A stretch of DNA of 64,000 bases from Burhinus oedicnemus (taxonomy: Eukaryota > Chordata > Aves > Charadriiformes > Burhinidae), in assembly GCA_008921705.1 (NCBI GenBank), contig VFFE01008410.1, forward strand, positions 819,957 to 883,956. Direction: 5' to 3'. Position numbers and translations under genes: made by a program. Below are positions 50,761 through 64,000 of the stretch, one piece after another; the stretch's first letter is position 1, and each line of letters starts with the position of its first letter. The notes under the pieces were generated by a model that saw only the letters and a program-made list of their open reading frames with translations, had not been told where the DNA came from and ran no database searches.

Positions 50761-53700
50761 TTGATACATCATTATTATTAGATGGAAGTAAAGGGTGCTT
50801 AGAAAACCTCATCTGGCTCATCTTCAGTCTTAAATGGGGTGCGACAGTGGTTGAAGATGTGGTGCCTCCAGGCTGGTGACAGACAGTGGAGCAAGGTAGC
50901 AGTAACTCCTGTTGTATGATGGCTAATTACATGTTGGAAGAGGTGAGAAGAGCAATCTGGAGACAGTTTCCTCCTCTGATATTTTTTTTACCAGATAAAG
51001 TATTTTTAAGGCTAATAAGCCTTTCATATCTGCCATTTCTCAGTTGAAGGGCTAGTCCTTGTCTCCTCTCTGTGACAGCTGGCTGTATCACCTGCATCAC
51101 ACAGCCTCTCATTTTCATCATTTTTCACCTACTTTTTGAAACAGAATAAAGGCAAGGTCGCAGAGAAGCAATGTGTTCAAGCATGGGTGTGTGACATGAT
51201 GCCTTAAAAGGACATATTCTATTGAATGGCAGCATGTTAACAATCTCTGCTGCCTTTCTTCTTCCTATTACCTTCTCTTCTTTCTCTTAGTTTTACTTAC
51301 TGAGGAATGAGGTTGTGACTGGCATTAGAGAGGTTTCTTCGGATGTGGATAAGAAGTCATGCTGAAATAATCTTGTGATTTGTGAAGTAGGTGGGTTTGA
51401 AGAACTCAGAAAAATAGAATAATGATTTTTTTTTTTTCTTTCTCAACAGACTTTTCAAAGTTTTTCCTCAAAGTCAGCTTCCTCAAAATAATCTGTTTCT
51501 GGTAATACAAGCCAACCATAAGCCTTGGTGAAATAAGGTATGTTTTGCTGCTAGAATAGTTCAATGCAGCCAGATTTTACTGATGGATTTGGGCTGTTCA
51601 TCTGCATCTAATGAATTTATGTCTGTGTGTGCCTTCTAGTGAGGTGGCTATGAGCATGCTCCTTATTGATTTCCAAAAGCTATTATCAACCTGGATACAG
51701 CCACAAGCATTTTGTTTGGTGATTATAATTTCTGTTCTGGTTTTGTTCCTGTGCACTTTTCATGGTAGAGTGCCTCCTATAACAGCTCCAAATTTTGCTT
51801 CCAGAATTTTTCATTAAAAAGCCTAATAAATTACAGATTTTGTGGCCCGTTATGTTGTATGCCCTTCTCACAGCAACACTGTTTGGTGAATGTCTAATTA
51901 GGTCCTAATGGAGCAGTACAAAACTCACTGAAATAATTTGTGGTAGTGCAAATACAGCAAACACATTTGTGTTGAAGGACTACACTCTTTTGCTACAATA
52001 CATTAAGACATCTCCTGTCTAAGCTAATTAGAATAAAATAGGGCAACTATTTATGAAGTGAACACCTGTTCATCTATGCTATCAATAGCCACTGAGGAAA
52101 ATTATTACATCTATATCAATCATTTAGTTCCACATAATAGAAACAAATAATTACTACTCAGCATTGTCAAAAGAGTAAAGCTTCATGCTTTTAAAAGACA
52201 CCAGCTCTGCCTCGACATTCATTCATGATAAATGAGCCTCATTTCAGCATTTGTTGAGTGGCAGGAGACCTTTATCCTGTGACATTGTTTTATTCCACTG
52301 TCATTATTTCTTAATTATCTCTGTCATTACTAGTTTGGAGTTTGGTATATGTTACTGGCCAAATTCAGCTTTGACTTAAGTGGGTACAATGCCATTTACT
52401 CACAACAGAATTTATGTCTATTTGTGTCAGGACTGAGCTTAATTCTCAGCTCTTAACCAGTGGCTCATGATTCACTTTCCTTGTTCACAGCAGATGCTGG
52501 AAAATGAACTCAGAAAACTAATTTTTATAATGAGAAGATGCCATTCAATACCCATCTGTGGATCAGTCTCACCTTGGTATCTTCCTCTTCTCCCTGCCAC
52601 CTGCCCTTATTCTACTGGTGAAAAAGAAGAGCTGCCCTAACAGGGTGTCTGACATGTCCTACAAGCCAGGTTTGCAATTTGTACGGTGAGATGTGTTCTT
52701 TGAAGGTCTGATGGTGGCAGCAGGAATGCTGTACTCCTTGGCCATGCTCAACCAAACCAGCCCCCTTAGGTAATTGAAAATTAATCAGATTCTCTCTGCT
52801 GTACTCAAATCTTTTGCACTTTAACAACTGCTGCATAATACTTTGGCTAGACCGTAGGACCATAGTAATGTGCCCAATCATAAATTGATACATCATATGC
52901 TGATTCTGAAAGAGCCTGTTTCCCACCTAGGTCATGGTAAATAAATTGTTAGGCTTAGAAGGATGTTTTCTATTCTCTAATAATTTGTAATTTTTTTTTT
53001 TTTTCAGTGAGAGAAAGGAACTAATCTCTGGTAATTCTAATTGACACAACATCAATTTTGCATAATCAGTCATTTCAGGGATTTCTTCCTAGCCCTTAAT
53101 CACTGTTCTCCCTTCAGTTTACAGTCGGGGGAATAAGCTAGAAACAATGCTCAAAGACGATGTGTTAGCACCATGCAGAGACCTCTTTATGGGGTCTTTC
53201 ATTAGCAAGCAGAGTGCAGTTCCTACTGACTGAAGAATTTGGTAGGGATGGGGGCTGGCAGTGTGCATGGCTTCCCAGAAGGGATGGGAAGGGACCACAT
53301 AGGACCATGGCATCAGTTTTTCCTCCAGCGCTGACTGACAAAATGGGCGAGTCTGATGCACTGGAAGAAATGTGCAACCTCTTTGGCAGGTTGTCCTTTC
53401 CCTTTCACTTGGCCTGAGGGAAGTCAGATTTCCTGGTGGACTCCTCCTTATACGATAGTTGTGGGTTTGCAAATGGCATAAATAAATGCCAGGAATGCTG
53501 ATTCCCTCACCTCACCCCAAATTCTGGTTACCCATCTTGAATTAATTATCAGATCACAAAGTACAAGATTTACAAATTTCTTGATCTAGCATGTGAGCAT
53601 TGAGGAAACTGACAGCAGCAGATTCTGCCTAGTGGTTACAGCTATTAAAAAAGAGCAGTATCAGGTCTATTTTATTTAAGTGCACTATGTATCTATATTT

Positions 53701-56700
53701 TTTTTCATGTTTATGGAAAAAATCTGATTTTTTCAACTTTTTTGAATATGCTGTCACATTGGCCCACCACACTGATAGGACTCCTGTGATGTATACACAG
53801 ATGTAGGAATAGATGAGAATATAAGACAGTATACCCATAGTAACAACTCATGTAAACTAACATGTTTCAAATGTGGCTGAATCATGAATATTCTTATCAA
53901 GATTTCATATCAGGACTTCCAACTTGTCATTCAATCATTGTGTATATATATAAACAGTGTTTAAATAAATAAATTCTGGTGAGGCACAAGGTTAAAGGGG
54001 TGGGAGCAGAGCCAAACATTCTTGCCAGTACATCTGAGTCTCTAAAACACGTGGTTTATTAACTTTCACAGGCAGCTTCTCTTGATATCTGGTCTCTGTG
54101 TCCTTACAGGAAGGTGTCATAATATGTATTTCATTCACAAAACACGTATATGAGAAGGAACATGACAGAGTTGTAAAGGATGCTTTATGATTTCAAAGTC
54201 CCTTAAGAAAATCTGTACCTGCAAAATGACACTCCTACGTTTTTTCAGAATTAGTTGTCACAAGTACTTTTTCTCTTAAAAAGGTGAGCTTTTCCCAAAT
54301 GGTTTACAACACACACACTCAAAGCCAATAAATATCGTGATAAAATAATATAATGATGATTTGAATCAGTCGTATATTGACTGACTGAGAACAAATGTCT
54401 GGAGTACTCTAATTACAGCATCCTCCCATTCACTGTAAAATTCAGAAATCAAACCACAGTTTTAGGGTAGAACCACTGCCAAATGACTGTGAACACTGAG
54501 TGTTTAGTGTTCCTTTCTTGACAGTGAATGATGCCCTTAGGGAGAAAACTCTGAGCAGATGAACTTTAAAAATGCAGGTTTTAAAGCAAAAGGAGAAGAA
54601 ATTAAAAGCAAGCTTTGTAAACTTAAAAGCTTTTACATGAATTCTGAGTCTGGCACTGTAAGACATCAATTTCTCCTCCCAGTAAAGATAAAAATATGGC
54701 CAAACTCTTCTCCATATCTAGTCATCATTTGATTTAATGGGAAGAAGCCCACAAAGAATCCACTTGTAGGTCTCGTTGTGAGACTGGTACTACGTTTCGG
54801 TTTTGATGAGGTTTTGCTCTATTTCAGAGCAGCCTAAAAGCTTTTTTAAAATACATCAGCAGATTGTGACTCCATTGTGCCAGTCCATCAGCTAAAGATC
54901 AGCTAGAAATCACAGCTCATGAGTGCTTAAGACCTAGGCCTATTGTTGTGGAAGAATTTATGGGTAGGATTCATCTTACCTACATTTAGATATATACAGT
55001 GTAGATGCATATATCTCAACTGTCATCCATTTATAGCTTATGGTCAAAAGTGGGTGCTGTACCGTGATTTATCTGAGCCCTCTTACTTGTTTAGCTTAAG
55101 ATGAGATGAATTTGTCCCTTAGCATACCTATTCTTCTCCATTGACTGTGAAAGGATGACGAGCTCAGACAGGCACATGAATCCCAGTGCAGGACAATAAG
55201 TCCAGTTCTGTGATTTAGGATTTCAGCCTTCTAAGATAATGGCATCCGTAGAAAGCATCAAGATGTTGCAGTATACCATGAAACTATAGAACCAAGAGGT
55301 TCTGGGGTAAGCGATTCCCCTTTCACTAGCCTCCCAGTTCCTCACACAGTCTGATCTCATGGGGGTGCTTGGATTTGTTCCCTGATGAACTTCATCCATG
55401 ATGTTGGCCACAGGCCAAGATAGTCCCAAAGTCCCCTTGAGCAATCTCCTCCTTCAGCTACTCATCTTCTGGGAAGTCGAAACCCTCCCACGGACCTCCT
55501 GCACGCAGTTTCTGCTTTGACAGACTGCTATAGAAAGGCAGAAGAATAGCTGCTTGGTTGTAGGGCTGGAAATGAGGTGGGAATTGGACTGATTTGGGAG
55601 GGAAGACTGAAAAAAATGTATGTTTTCCCTGCCTAACTTCCCTTCTTCTGGAGCAACCATGCCTCAGTTCCTGGAGGGTGTGACTGGGACTCGAAAGAAT
55701 TTGCAGAGGCTCCATTGTGGGTCATAAGATTGTTGTAGCAGCTAGATTATTAAGTACTGGTATAGTATTTGCATACAGCCCATCACCAGGGAACAGACAC
55801 TCTCCTTTCTAAGTTGCTTGAGTGATTTAATGTAAGAGAAAGCATGCTCTGATAGATCTATCATACAGGAGCAGGGTTTGGTCTCTTACAAAACATGATT
55901 ACCACATACTTTCTAAAGCTCCCAGGCAATAACTGGCTATCTGCGCGATGAATGGTGGATTCGTGCAGGTCTCATGAGCCTAACAGTAAAAAAGTACTAG
56001 GTTTCCTGCACATGCATGGGCCCAGGTGGACAGCACATGTTACAACTGGCAGCTCTGAGATGTGTAGAGAGCTCACGGTTTATACAGTGGCTTTGCAATT
56101 ACAACCCTTGCTCACTAAGGGGAACTATCTTCTTTGGGACTCTTATTTTCCCTGAACCCACATATTCTAGGTGTTGCGTGGCAGTGTGTTAGAGCAACTA
56201 GGAGAACCAGAAACTCCTTAGTCTGCTAAGTTGCCTGAATGACAGCAGAATTTGGACTGAAGGTGAGAACTGACTCACAAAGCATATCAATGGATCCAGC
56301 TGGTATTGCTGTGCAGTTATACGGAATTATTTATAAGGAGTATAGCTGTGCCCTCTAAGAAATGGTAAATCTATTCAAAGAATGAACTGGAATAGGCTGG
56401 ACTGGAACAGCCTTAATAAAAGAATAAAATAAATGTGTGTCTGCACACTTGTAAATGCACTTGTACATGTTATACAGGTTGCGTATGAGGAACAAACCTA
56501 AATAGTAATTATCTTTGTAGCAATTTTTCCACATCATAAATAAGATAACAGTATATAATTTCTAAATAGTAAGGTAATCTGAGCTCATTAGAGAGGTCAG
56601 TAAGACTGGGAGCTTGTGAACTAATCATTTTATACTGGTATTTTTTATGGAAGTGATAGTGAAACTCATGAAAGTGGTTTTCATGGAAAAATCAGCATGC

Positions 56701-57735
56701 AGACATAATGAAGACTGACATCTAAGGAACCTATTGTAAAGCATATAGAAAAACTTCAGTACACAATGTTTACGTGATATTTGGTGGACAAATCTGATGA
56801 AAATAAAGTGTAAAATAGAAGAGAGACTGGCATGAATATGAGTTGTAGTCAGTCAGCTACTCTACTGAGTGGTGAGAATTACCAACTAGAAGAGGTTCTT
56901 CAGGGGAACTAAGGAAAAACATGTGAAAAGATAGAATCCAAGAAAAGGTAAGTAAACTGGGGAAATAAAAGACAAATGAGTACATAAAGTTATGCCTGAT
57001 CTGACTAGTAAAAAACCCCAAAACATCAAAATAAGCAGCAAACTCTGCTTAAAAGGTAATTATAAGACAGGAAATAAAGTAGAAAGGCAGGCTGGAACAG
57101 CAGGCTGAGATTGACACCAATATATTAGTGAACAGTGTACTGAGTAGAGCGAGAATCAGTGAAGTTGGCCGATAAAGTTCAGAGGCACTTAGTTTTGATT
57201 CAAGAACTGGTGACACGTCATATTTATTACAGTGTGATGGAGGGAGTTTGGAGTTACATTCTATCGGCAGGGGATCTCTAGCTCATTAATTTTGCTTGGC
57301 AGTACCAGATAGCTTTCACTCTTACCACACTTAGTAAACAGTATGCTGAGGAAGCAGCATAATTTGCTGGTTTTATCAGTCATCTCAACCAAAAGATCCG
57401 TATGTCCCTTGGCTGGGAGCAACGTTAGACTATATCAGAGATGACCTGATCCTTTTTGAAACACAGAATGCATGTCTATACTATCCCAATAAAACAGGGT
57501 GTATGCCTACAGTTTTGATAAATTTTTTTTAATACTGATTAAAATACTATACACAATGATGCACCCAACACTTTAAAAATTACAATAATACAGCACTTTA
57601 AAATATGAATTTTGTTTAATCTCAATTGAGTAGAACAATGATGGGAACCATGAGTAGAATCATGGTTGATGGGAAGCCTGTTGAACAGTAAGATTCAATT
57701 AGCATTCAAGATGGACATCTCATTTTAACTGTTGT

Positions 57736-57752
57736 AGAGAGAGAGAGAGAGA
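57736..57752. repeat. (AG)n microsatellite with AT-rich continuation
   Basis: Seventeen bases of perfect AG repeat, followed by imperfect AT/ATAC repeats to about 57790. Simple sequence only. Confidence 0.9.
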
Positions 57753-59278
57753 TATGAATATTTTTAATATATATACATATAACATACGTATATGCATCTA
57801 TAACTGGTTTCTCAGTGTCCAAATTTCAACCACCCTCTGCTTTTGCTTTCTCTAATTTATTATTGTCCTACAGTAGCAGAACAGTCCTGAAGTCGTCTGT
57901 GTAACTGATTCATATTACAAAATACCTACTTAGGACCAATCCAAAGACACTTGAACTAATGAAAAGATTCTTACTGACTTCCAGGGGTTTTGGAGCAAGC
58001 TCTCAAGAGATATCTGTTGCTCAACAAATGCACTGGATTTCTGCTGTTATATAATCCTAGATCATTAAAAAAACATATTTTCAGAGTATCAGAAGCAGAA
58101 GGAGCAAACACACCATTTTTTAATATATATGTACACATATGCATAACGCACTGCTCTTTGAAATACTAAATTTGCTATAAGGCCTTTCATGTATCAATAC
58201 ATGTATCTTTTAATAATGTACAGCTGCCTAATGTGTTTTGTAGGCATTATGTCTTTGGGTACTAAATAATTAATCACTTCATCTTACTTTTCAGTAGAGG
58301 GCACTCAGAACAAATCATAGATCAAAATAACGTGTAAAAGACACTAAACATAGTGCAAGAGAGTCATTAAAAACAGTCCCGTGTCTTAAACAAGACTACT
58401 ATATATTTACATCTGTTTCATATGATAAGCACCTATATGAAAAGACAAAACTTCCCAAAACTTGAGCTGTCTCTTATGCACATTCATATGTATTTCACAG
58501 CATGATGTAAGCAAGCTATTAAACTTTGAGAAAAAGTGGTTTGTTCATTTTTATGGATTAACTAGCCAGGGTCTAATAAAAAATTTAACAACTTTTTAAT
58601 GAACTAAGCCTGTCCTCTCTTTCCAGACATAATGAATAGTGTGTATAGGTCTTGGCAATAGACATTATTCCCTTTTTTGGTACAGATAATTTAAAATATG
58701 CAAAGTAGAAAACATTCAGGCTTTGTTTCCAGCAAAAACTGATCTGTTAATAAAGAGAATAGGGTCCTGCTTTGTCACTGTTTTCATCTAGCTTTTATAC
58801 CAGTATAACTCTAATGAATGCAGCTATCACACCATTATAAAAAGAGTAATGCAGTGTGGATCTGGATAAGCAATTTGATTATACTACATTTCATAAAGAA
58901 ATACTGCCAATTCAAATGAGCTTTTATAAAAATGCTAATATTTTAAATAACATTCGAGGAAAGAATCAACCTTTGTCACTTAGAAGTGACATTTCCAAGG
59001 GGATGTGAAACGTAACAAATTTAAGGAATGAAAACTTTTGATGCCTTTTGTGCAGTTGTTATATAAGAGCTCCCTTCTATTCTATAAATAGAAAAGAGAA
59101 GCTAAGTTTCTTTGTTTGTTTTTTTTTTTAATGTATCTGTATTTGATGAAATGAATGCTTTGTGAATTGATATTTACTAACCTGAGTTCACAACCTTTGT
59201 ACACACAAAATTGTTCCATGAACATACAGTTTAGTTAGTTTTTGTTCAGGAAGGTCTTCCACGCTTACATGGAGATTA

Positions 59279-59304
59279 ACATAAGAGATTAACATCTCTT
59301 ATGT
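59279..59304. repeat. Perfect 11-bp inverted repeat with 4-base loop
   Basis: acataagagat, loop taac, then atctcttatgt: a perfect 11-bp stem. The left arm overlaps a direct duplication of gagattaacat, which suggests it arose by slippage. No flanking element supports a function. Confidence 0.85.
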
Positions 59305-59324
59305 CTGGATTAAATCTAGAAAAT

Positions 59325-59335
59325 GGGGGGGGGGG
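59325..59335. repeat. Poly(G) run of 11
   Basis: Eleven consecutive G in otherwise AT-rich DNA, 20 bases after the hairpin. A homopolymer, prone to length error. Confidence 0.9.
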
Positions 59336-61425
59336 TGTGGATGTCTGTCTGTATCTACATAGAAAGAAACATCACACAGACTTTTAATTGTTTCTTCAAA
59401 TGATAATTTTATACCTTTTTAGACACCTTTCTATCCTTCTGGAATGCTAAAACTGCTACTGTTTATCTACAGAAGAGGTACATCAAGACAGTAAATTTTC
59501 TCATACTTTTCCCAAAGCGTGATTCAAATTTGATCTGCTGGATGAGAAGGAAATTCCATCTGCATGCTAATTCTTTACTGGGCATGACTTCTTGAAAACT
59601 GGCCATGCTAAGGGGAATCGTTAGCACACTATTTTCGAGACTCAGTGACTAGAAGTATTGACTTTAGCTATAGATGCTATAAGATTATTTTGCCAGATAG
59701 TGAACCTCACTAATAGTGCCTCACTACCCTTGCTATGCTAGTGATAAGTTTCTATTAAACTAGCACTGGTAATCATGCGGAACCAGGCACCAGTTCTTTG
59801 AGACTAACCACTAGGTATTAGCAGGAAAACTGCAAACTCATTTTATTTCTGAGCTGAACTGGCACCAGAGTCTGAAGCTACTTCTGTAGAGGTGAAAAGC
59901 TAGGAAGCTAATCTACCATACTGCTAACTCTAAAGGTTTCGGCAGTGCTGTATCGCTGCTTGACACAATTCGGGGCTTTTATTTTTTTGAAATGCATAAC
60001 CCTGGTGATTTAGATATTGACTTTAAAGATCTTCCTAGAAGAAAGTTTATTATATTATCTCTCCTCCATGTCAGAAAAGTACATACTGTGAAATTAAAGT
60101 AACACACCATTTCTCAGAAAAGGAGGCTAGCCTGAGCTCTATCGGGGGAGAAAAAATCTTTATCACAAAGTCATTTAAATGTGTTTTATAAATGTATGTG
60201 TTATGTTTGAGGAAGACTGTGACCTGAAAAGAAATATATATACGTGGTTATACTCTTTGAAATATGTGTATGTATATGTGCTAGTATTTTAGACTCTCAC
60301 AAAGATACTTATGACTGCTTCAGAAATTCTCATACTAAATAGAAACATTGAGTATTTTTGGTTTTATTTTGCACAGAAGTACCTTACATTATGAATTCTG
60401 ACAACAAGCAATGCCCACATAAGATGCACCTACAGCCCCGTTTTTTTTCAGATCAGGAGTGCAATTCCAGTTGTCCCCTTTCTCTGTGCTTTGATTTGAA
60501 TCTTGGGGTGGTCTCAGAGCTACGAATTGGGTTCCTTTCCAAAGAGATGAACCTGGAAGATGAGATCCAGGAGTGTGTTCAACACACTCCAGCCACTAAT
60601 GAGTACTCATTAGTCATTCATTCATCAGGGTGCCAGCTTAAACCTTCTGAAAAATGTGATGTGGGTATTGGATTCTCAGCACCAATGGTTTCACCCTGTG
60701 GGTCTCTCCAACTGTTCTGTACTATTTGCTAATACAGGCAGTGCCAAAATAAACCAAAATCTATATACTTCAGACATCTTAAAAATTCTCATTAGTATTT
60801 CTTGGTCCATAAACTACAGAGACATTATCACAAGCATTTGAAAGCTGAAATTTGTGCTGTGTTGGTTGATTTAAAATGTGTATTCAGATCAGATGGTAAG
60901 CTTCATATCCTGATTAACCGAGGACAGGAATGGAATATTTATGTTTATAAATTCACAGTTTGTTTTCCACAAATATTCTCCAGTGGTCACTTAAAGTTCA
61001 ATGTTTTATATATTTCTGCCAAAAAGCAAGTTTGCTGTAATAGTCAAACACAAAAAGGTTCATGATTATAAGCACTGTTTGAGCAAATTAATCTTCTTAG
61101 AAATGGTTTTACACTCTTTGCCCAGGACTAATTTGGTCTACATGCTTTTTCAGCAACAGAAAACAGTTTTTCACTGTTTTAATAAACATTTATAATGTTA
61201 AAACATTAATAACCACAGGAAAAGTGATTATTTTTACTTGAACAATAAAATGTTAATGATGGCTGGAGGACCCATTGTCCTTTTGCACAATGACATGAAC
61301 TGTAGCCACACAAGAAAATACTAAAAGAGAAGACTTTTATCTGTTTTTTTCTAACATATTTTACATTGTTGAAAATACTATTTTTCAAAATGTCTGTTCT
61401 TGTTTAACTTTATATGTCATTGCCC

Positions 61426-61893
61426 TCATCCAAACACAACTGTAAGGAGGACTGGACCGCTGTCCTCCATTTCTTTCCTGTGTTTCAAATACATGGGCCA
61501 GACGTGACCATCAGAGACCTGATGGGTCAGGAACAGTGTAGTTATGTGTACTTTGCCTCCTTTTGCATTCATTGTATGGAACTGCCAGGTAGTAGCGTAT
61601 GTCAAACAGGTCTATCAGTGGTTTGTAATTATAAAGCAGGAAGCCTTCAATGAGCAACATATGGCTATCTTTGGAGGCTGGCTCTTTAGAGCCAGGCATA
61701 ACATTCATCCCATGGGAACGGGCAAACTTCACTGAGTTCTCAAGCCAGGCACACACAGTGCTCACCTTTGCCTCTGTATCCAAGGAGTCCAACACTTGAA
61801 GAAGTCATCCTGGTGAACGACACAGCGGTTGGGGAGTGCCTTGATGATTCTGTTGGTCAAGGTGGTTTTGCCACTGTTGATGATATTTTGCTC
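61426..61893 (-). pseudogene. NMRK2: Processed pseudogene of nicotinamide riboside kinase (NMRK2-like)
   Basis: The functional enzyme phosphorylates nicotinamide riboside to NMN for NAD+ synthesis. On the minus strand, fragments of the whole core are visible without introns: the P-loop remnant NSGKTTL with KALPNRCVVHQDDFF (61885-61797), then VLDSLDTEAKVSTVCAWLE, KFARSHGMNV, LLIEGFLLYNYKPLIDLFD, YYLAVPYNECKRRQSTHNYT and VPDPSGL (61795-61513), then DGHVWPMYLKHRKEMED to a stop near 61428. About 17 residues between DDFF and VLDS are deleted with a frameshift at 61796/61795, and another frameshift at about 61512 precedes DGHVW. The P-loop start is degraded (the invariant first Gly is lost) and no initiation codon is recognisable. 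KFARSHG and NYTVPDP fit NMRK2 better than NMRK1. The absence of introns and the breaks indicate a dead retrocopy. No poly(A) remnant is evident. Confidence 0.88.
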
Positions 61894-64000
61894 TCTGCGA
61901 ATCTGCTCGAGCATCTTTTATGTGGATTTTTCTATTAAGATACCATACCTGCTTAGATAAATGAATACAAGTGGGAATGCAGAAGAAAATGTAACTGCCT
62001 GCTCCCATAAAAAAGTTTCCAAATGTGCACAAGCTTTGATGGATGCCACAAAAGCATGGGTTTTTTTTGCCTCACAAGGAATTAGAAAAGTTTCAAACAA
62101 CATTCGTTAAATGGATAAATTGTAATTTAATCTTAATTCTTAAACAAAATGTATTGGCAAAAGAGCAAAGACTTTATCCTGCAAATTTTTCTACACGATG
62201 CTTTGTTGCGGGATCTCTGTGTAGCTACAGTAGCTCACCAGCACAAAGCCATTTGCAGAATTGTGGTCTTTTCGCTGCTTTAAAAAAAGTGATCTTTTTA
62301 CCCAATCTGTATTCAAGAGGTTTAGAGACTGAATGGCTCGATTTATCAATGGTAAGCATAAAGCAGAACAATTACCAAGCTATATCAAATCAGTCATGTG
62401 TGAAGTTTGGCACCTCTTCTTTCCTGGTGTTCAGATAGAATTTTTGTAACACCAACTTTTTGCTGACATGTACCTCAAGAAAATACACATCTCAAGTTCT
62501 TGTGTAATGAATGAATATGTCCATTACTCATACACATATTTTTTTAACCTTGCCTTTTACAATTCTATTTGAAGCTTGACTTGAAATAATACTTTCTGGG
62601 AGAAAACTTTTTAGGGCATTTCCAGAGGTCATAAACATTAGATTTCAAATCATATCTATCCCAATAAATACTTTTACTTTCAATTATACCTGACAGTTAC
62701 ATGGTAGACTAGTTGTCCTGTTTCCTAATTTCTAGAACAGAATTAAAATAACATTGGTCCTAGAATGGGTTGTGCGTTTTCCATGCTCTGGAGAAGAGAG
62801 AATGGGCTTGAGCTAACTTCTGCACCTCCATAGCAGATATTAGGCGTTTGTAATCTTTCCTGTGTTTGAATGATATTTGACTATACTGTAACATTGTACA
62901 TGCCTTTAGTGCCACAAATCACCGCAAACATTTCAGCAGAAGAAAAAAACCACCTCATTCTTTTTGTGCATATTCGTATTAGCCTAATGATGCCCGTACA
63001 AACATGATAAGGATAACAAAAGAATGCAGTCACAGCGCTGTCAAACTGCTTAATACCAGTGTCCATCTAGCTCCGTATCTACTTTCTGCCAGTAGCCAGT
63101 ATTTGATGCTTTGGGAAAGAGTGCAAGAAACACGGCAAGAGCAGAATGATCATTCTCCACCTACCAGCTTCTAGCCACCTTGCTGATTTAAAGTTTGCAT
63201 CCAACTAACTGTGTTAATAGCAACCAAAGGACCTCCCCTCTTGAACTTTTCTAATCCTCCATCTAGTGTCAGGACTCTTCAGGCCAGCAGCTCCGTGCCT
63301 CTGATTTGAGAAAATAAAAAAAAGAAATTAAAATCTTTTTCTCCAGAAGTTCATATTTTATACTCATAATCAGAATCTATAGTATATACATGTTTTTATA
63401 TATTTCCTAAATAAAACTTTAAATCACAGCACCAAAGCAATCTGATCCAGCCTTTTACTGGTGCAGGTCACACCAGTCTTGTGTGCTCATAGTCCGGCTG
63501 CTTTGAATTGCAGTCTGGTGGCACAGTGCAAACTCACCTTCAGTGCTGGTGCTGAACAGTGACTGGAAGAATATGAATCACGACCACCCCCTGTGCCATC
63601 TTTGCTGGAGGGAAGAAAGCAATAACTTTAAGAGAAGAGACTGGATTAAATAGCTAGGAAGTGCCATGCCTTAAACTACCGCAGCAAGAGCTGCCAAAGC
63701 TCACCTATCCTTTCTACTGCTGAGAAATGTAGTTAAAACAGCTGCTATTAGCTCTGGTTTGATGAGGTAACAAGATTATTATGAACACAGGTGAGATAGC
63801 ATGAGATTTTTCCTTTTACAGAAAATAGCAAGATTTTCTATGTGAGTTCCAGAATTCATTATTCTTTTTGATACAGGAACAAAAAGTACTATGCTTAAAT
63901 GAACGAAAAATGGAGTATGTGTTTCCACGTGAGGTACTTGTTATTCACAATGTCAGGTGGATGCCATCCTCATCAGGCTGCAGAAAAGCAGAGGGGAGAA
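61894..64000. other. Intergenic DNA, no recognised gene
   Basis: AT-rich sequence. The first 100-200 bases may include degraded 5' untranslated sequence of the NMRK2-like retrocopy, but no similarity is visible. No repeat, RNA gene or coding exon recognised to the end of the window. Confidence 0.65.

Larger units (their letters stand above)
50761..61425. other. Intergenic DNA, no recognised gene
   Basis: About 10.7 kb of AT-rich sequence. Minor items are a T-run near 52988-53004, an AG run at 57736-57752 followed by AT repeats to about 57790, a 26-bp hairpin at 59279-59304 and an 11-G run at 59325-59335. Minus-strand frames at 55223-55444 and 55458-55715 lie close together but match nothing I know. 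Confidence 0.65.

Noticed and set aside
57736..57790. Tandem units as a CRISPR-like or satellite array
   Set aside because: Only dinucleotide microsatellite with AT-rich continuation. There are no spacers and the context is a vertebrate nuclear genome.
60358..60732. 124-codon plus-strand frame as a gene
   Set aside because: Composition unremarkable, no domain recognised, no repeat or splice signals around it.

Overview
The window looks like vertebrate nuclear DNA, most likely from a bird. It is AT-rich with widely spaced exons flanked by GT-AG splice sites, and its only recognisable interspersed repeats are CR1 non-LTR retrotransposons ending in ATTCTRTG-type 3' repeats, the common pattern in birds. 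Crocodilians and turtles also carry CR1, so bird is an inference. There are no operons, CRISPR arrays or other prokaryotic features.

One protein-coding gene dominates: synaptotagmin-10 (SYT10) on the minus strand. Six exons can be placed to the base (numbered 2-7 here): 33499-33142, 25020-24456, 9917-9797, 9437-9266, 7775-7646 and 6528-6457. All introns between them are GT-AG with matching phases. Together they encode 472 residues: transmembrane segment, linker, C2A, C2B and C-terminal tail. The N-terminal ~50 residues (exon 1) are not found. The best candidate location is a CpG-rich promoter-like island at about 44.18-45.26 kb, which contains a 20-N assembly gap at 45124-45143.

Region by region: 1-6.45 kb is 3' flank and probable 3' UTR; 6.46-33.5 kb is the SYT10 body; 33.5-44.2 kb is probably intron 1; 44.2-45.3 kb is the CpG island; 45.3-64 kb is upstream DNA with no intact gene. 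Three CR1 copies lie inside SYT10 introns (15.89-16.44, 18.04-19.99 and 27.83-30.19 kb), all antisense to the gene. The third has an inverted 5' portion: its endonuclease domain reads on the minus strand and its reverse transcriptase on the plus strand, as expected from twin priming. An intronless, broken copy of a nicotinamide riboside kinase gene (closest to NMRK2) lies at 61.43-61.89 kb.

I found no convincing undescribed biological system. The items most worth a second look are the 5'-inverted CR1, the NMRK2-like retropseudogene, the missing SYT10 exon 1, and a stop-poor, protein-like minus-strand tract at 38.24-38.66 kb that I could not identify.
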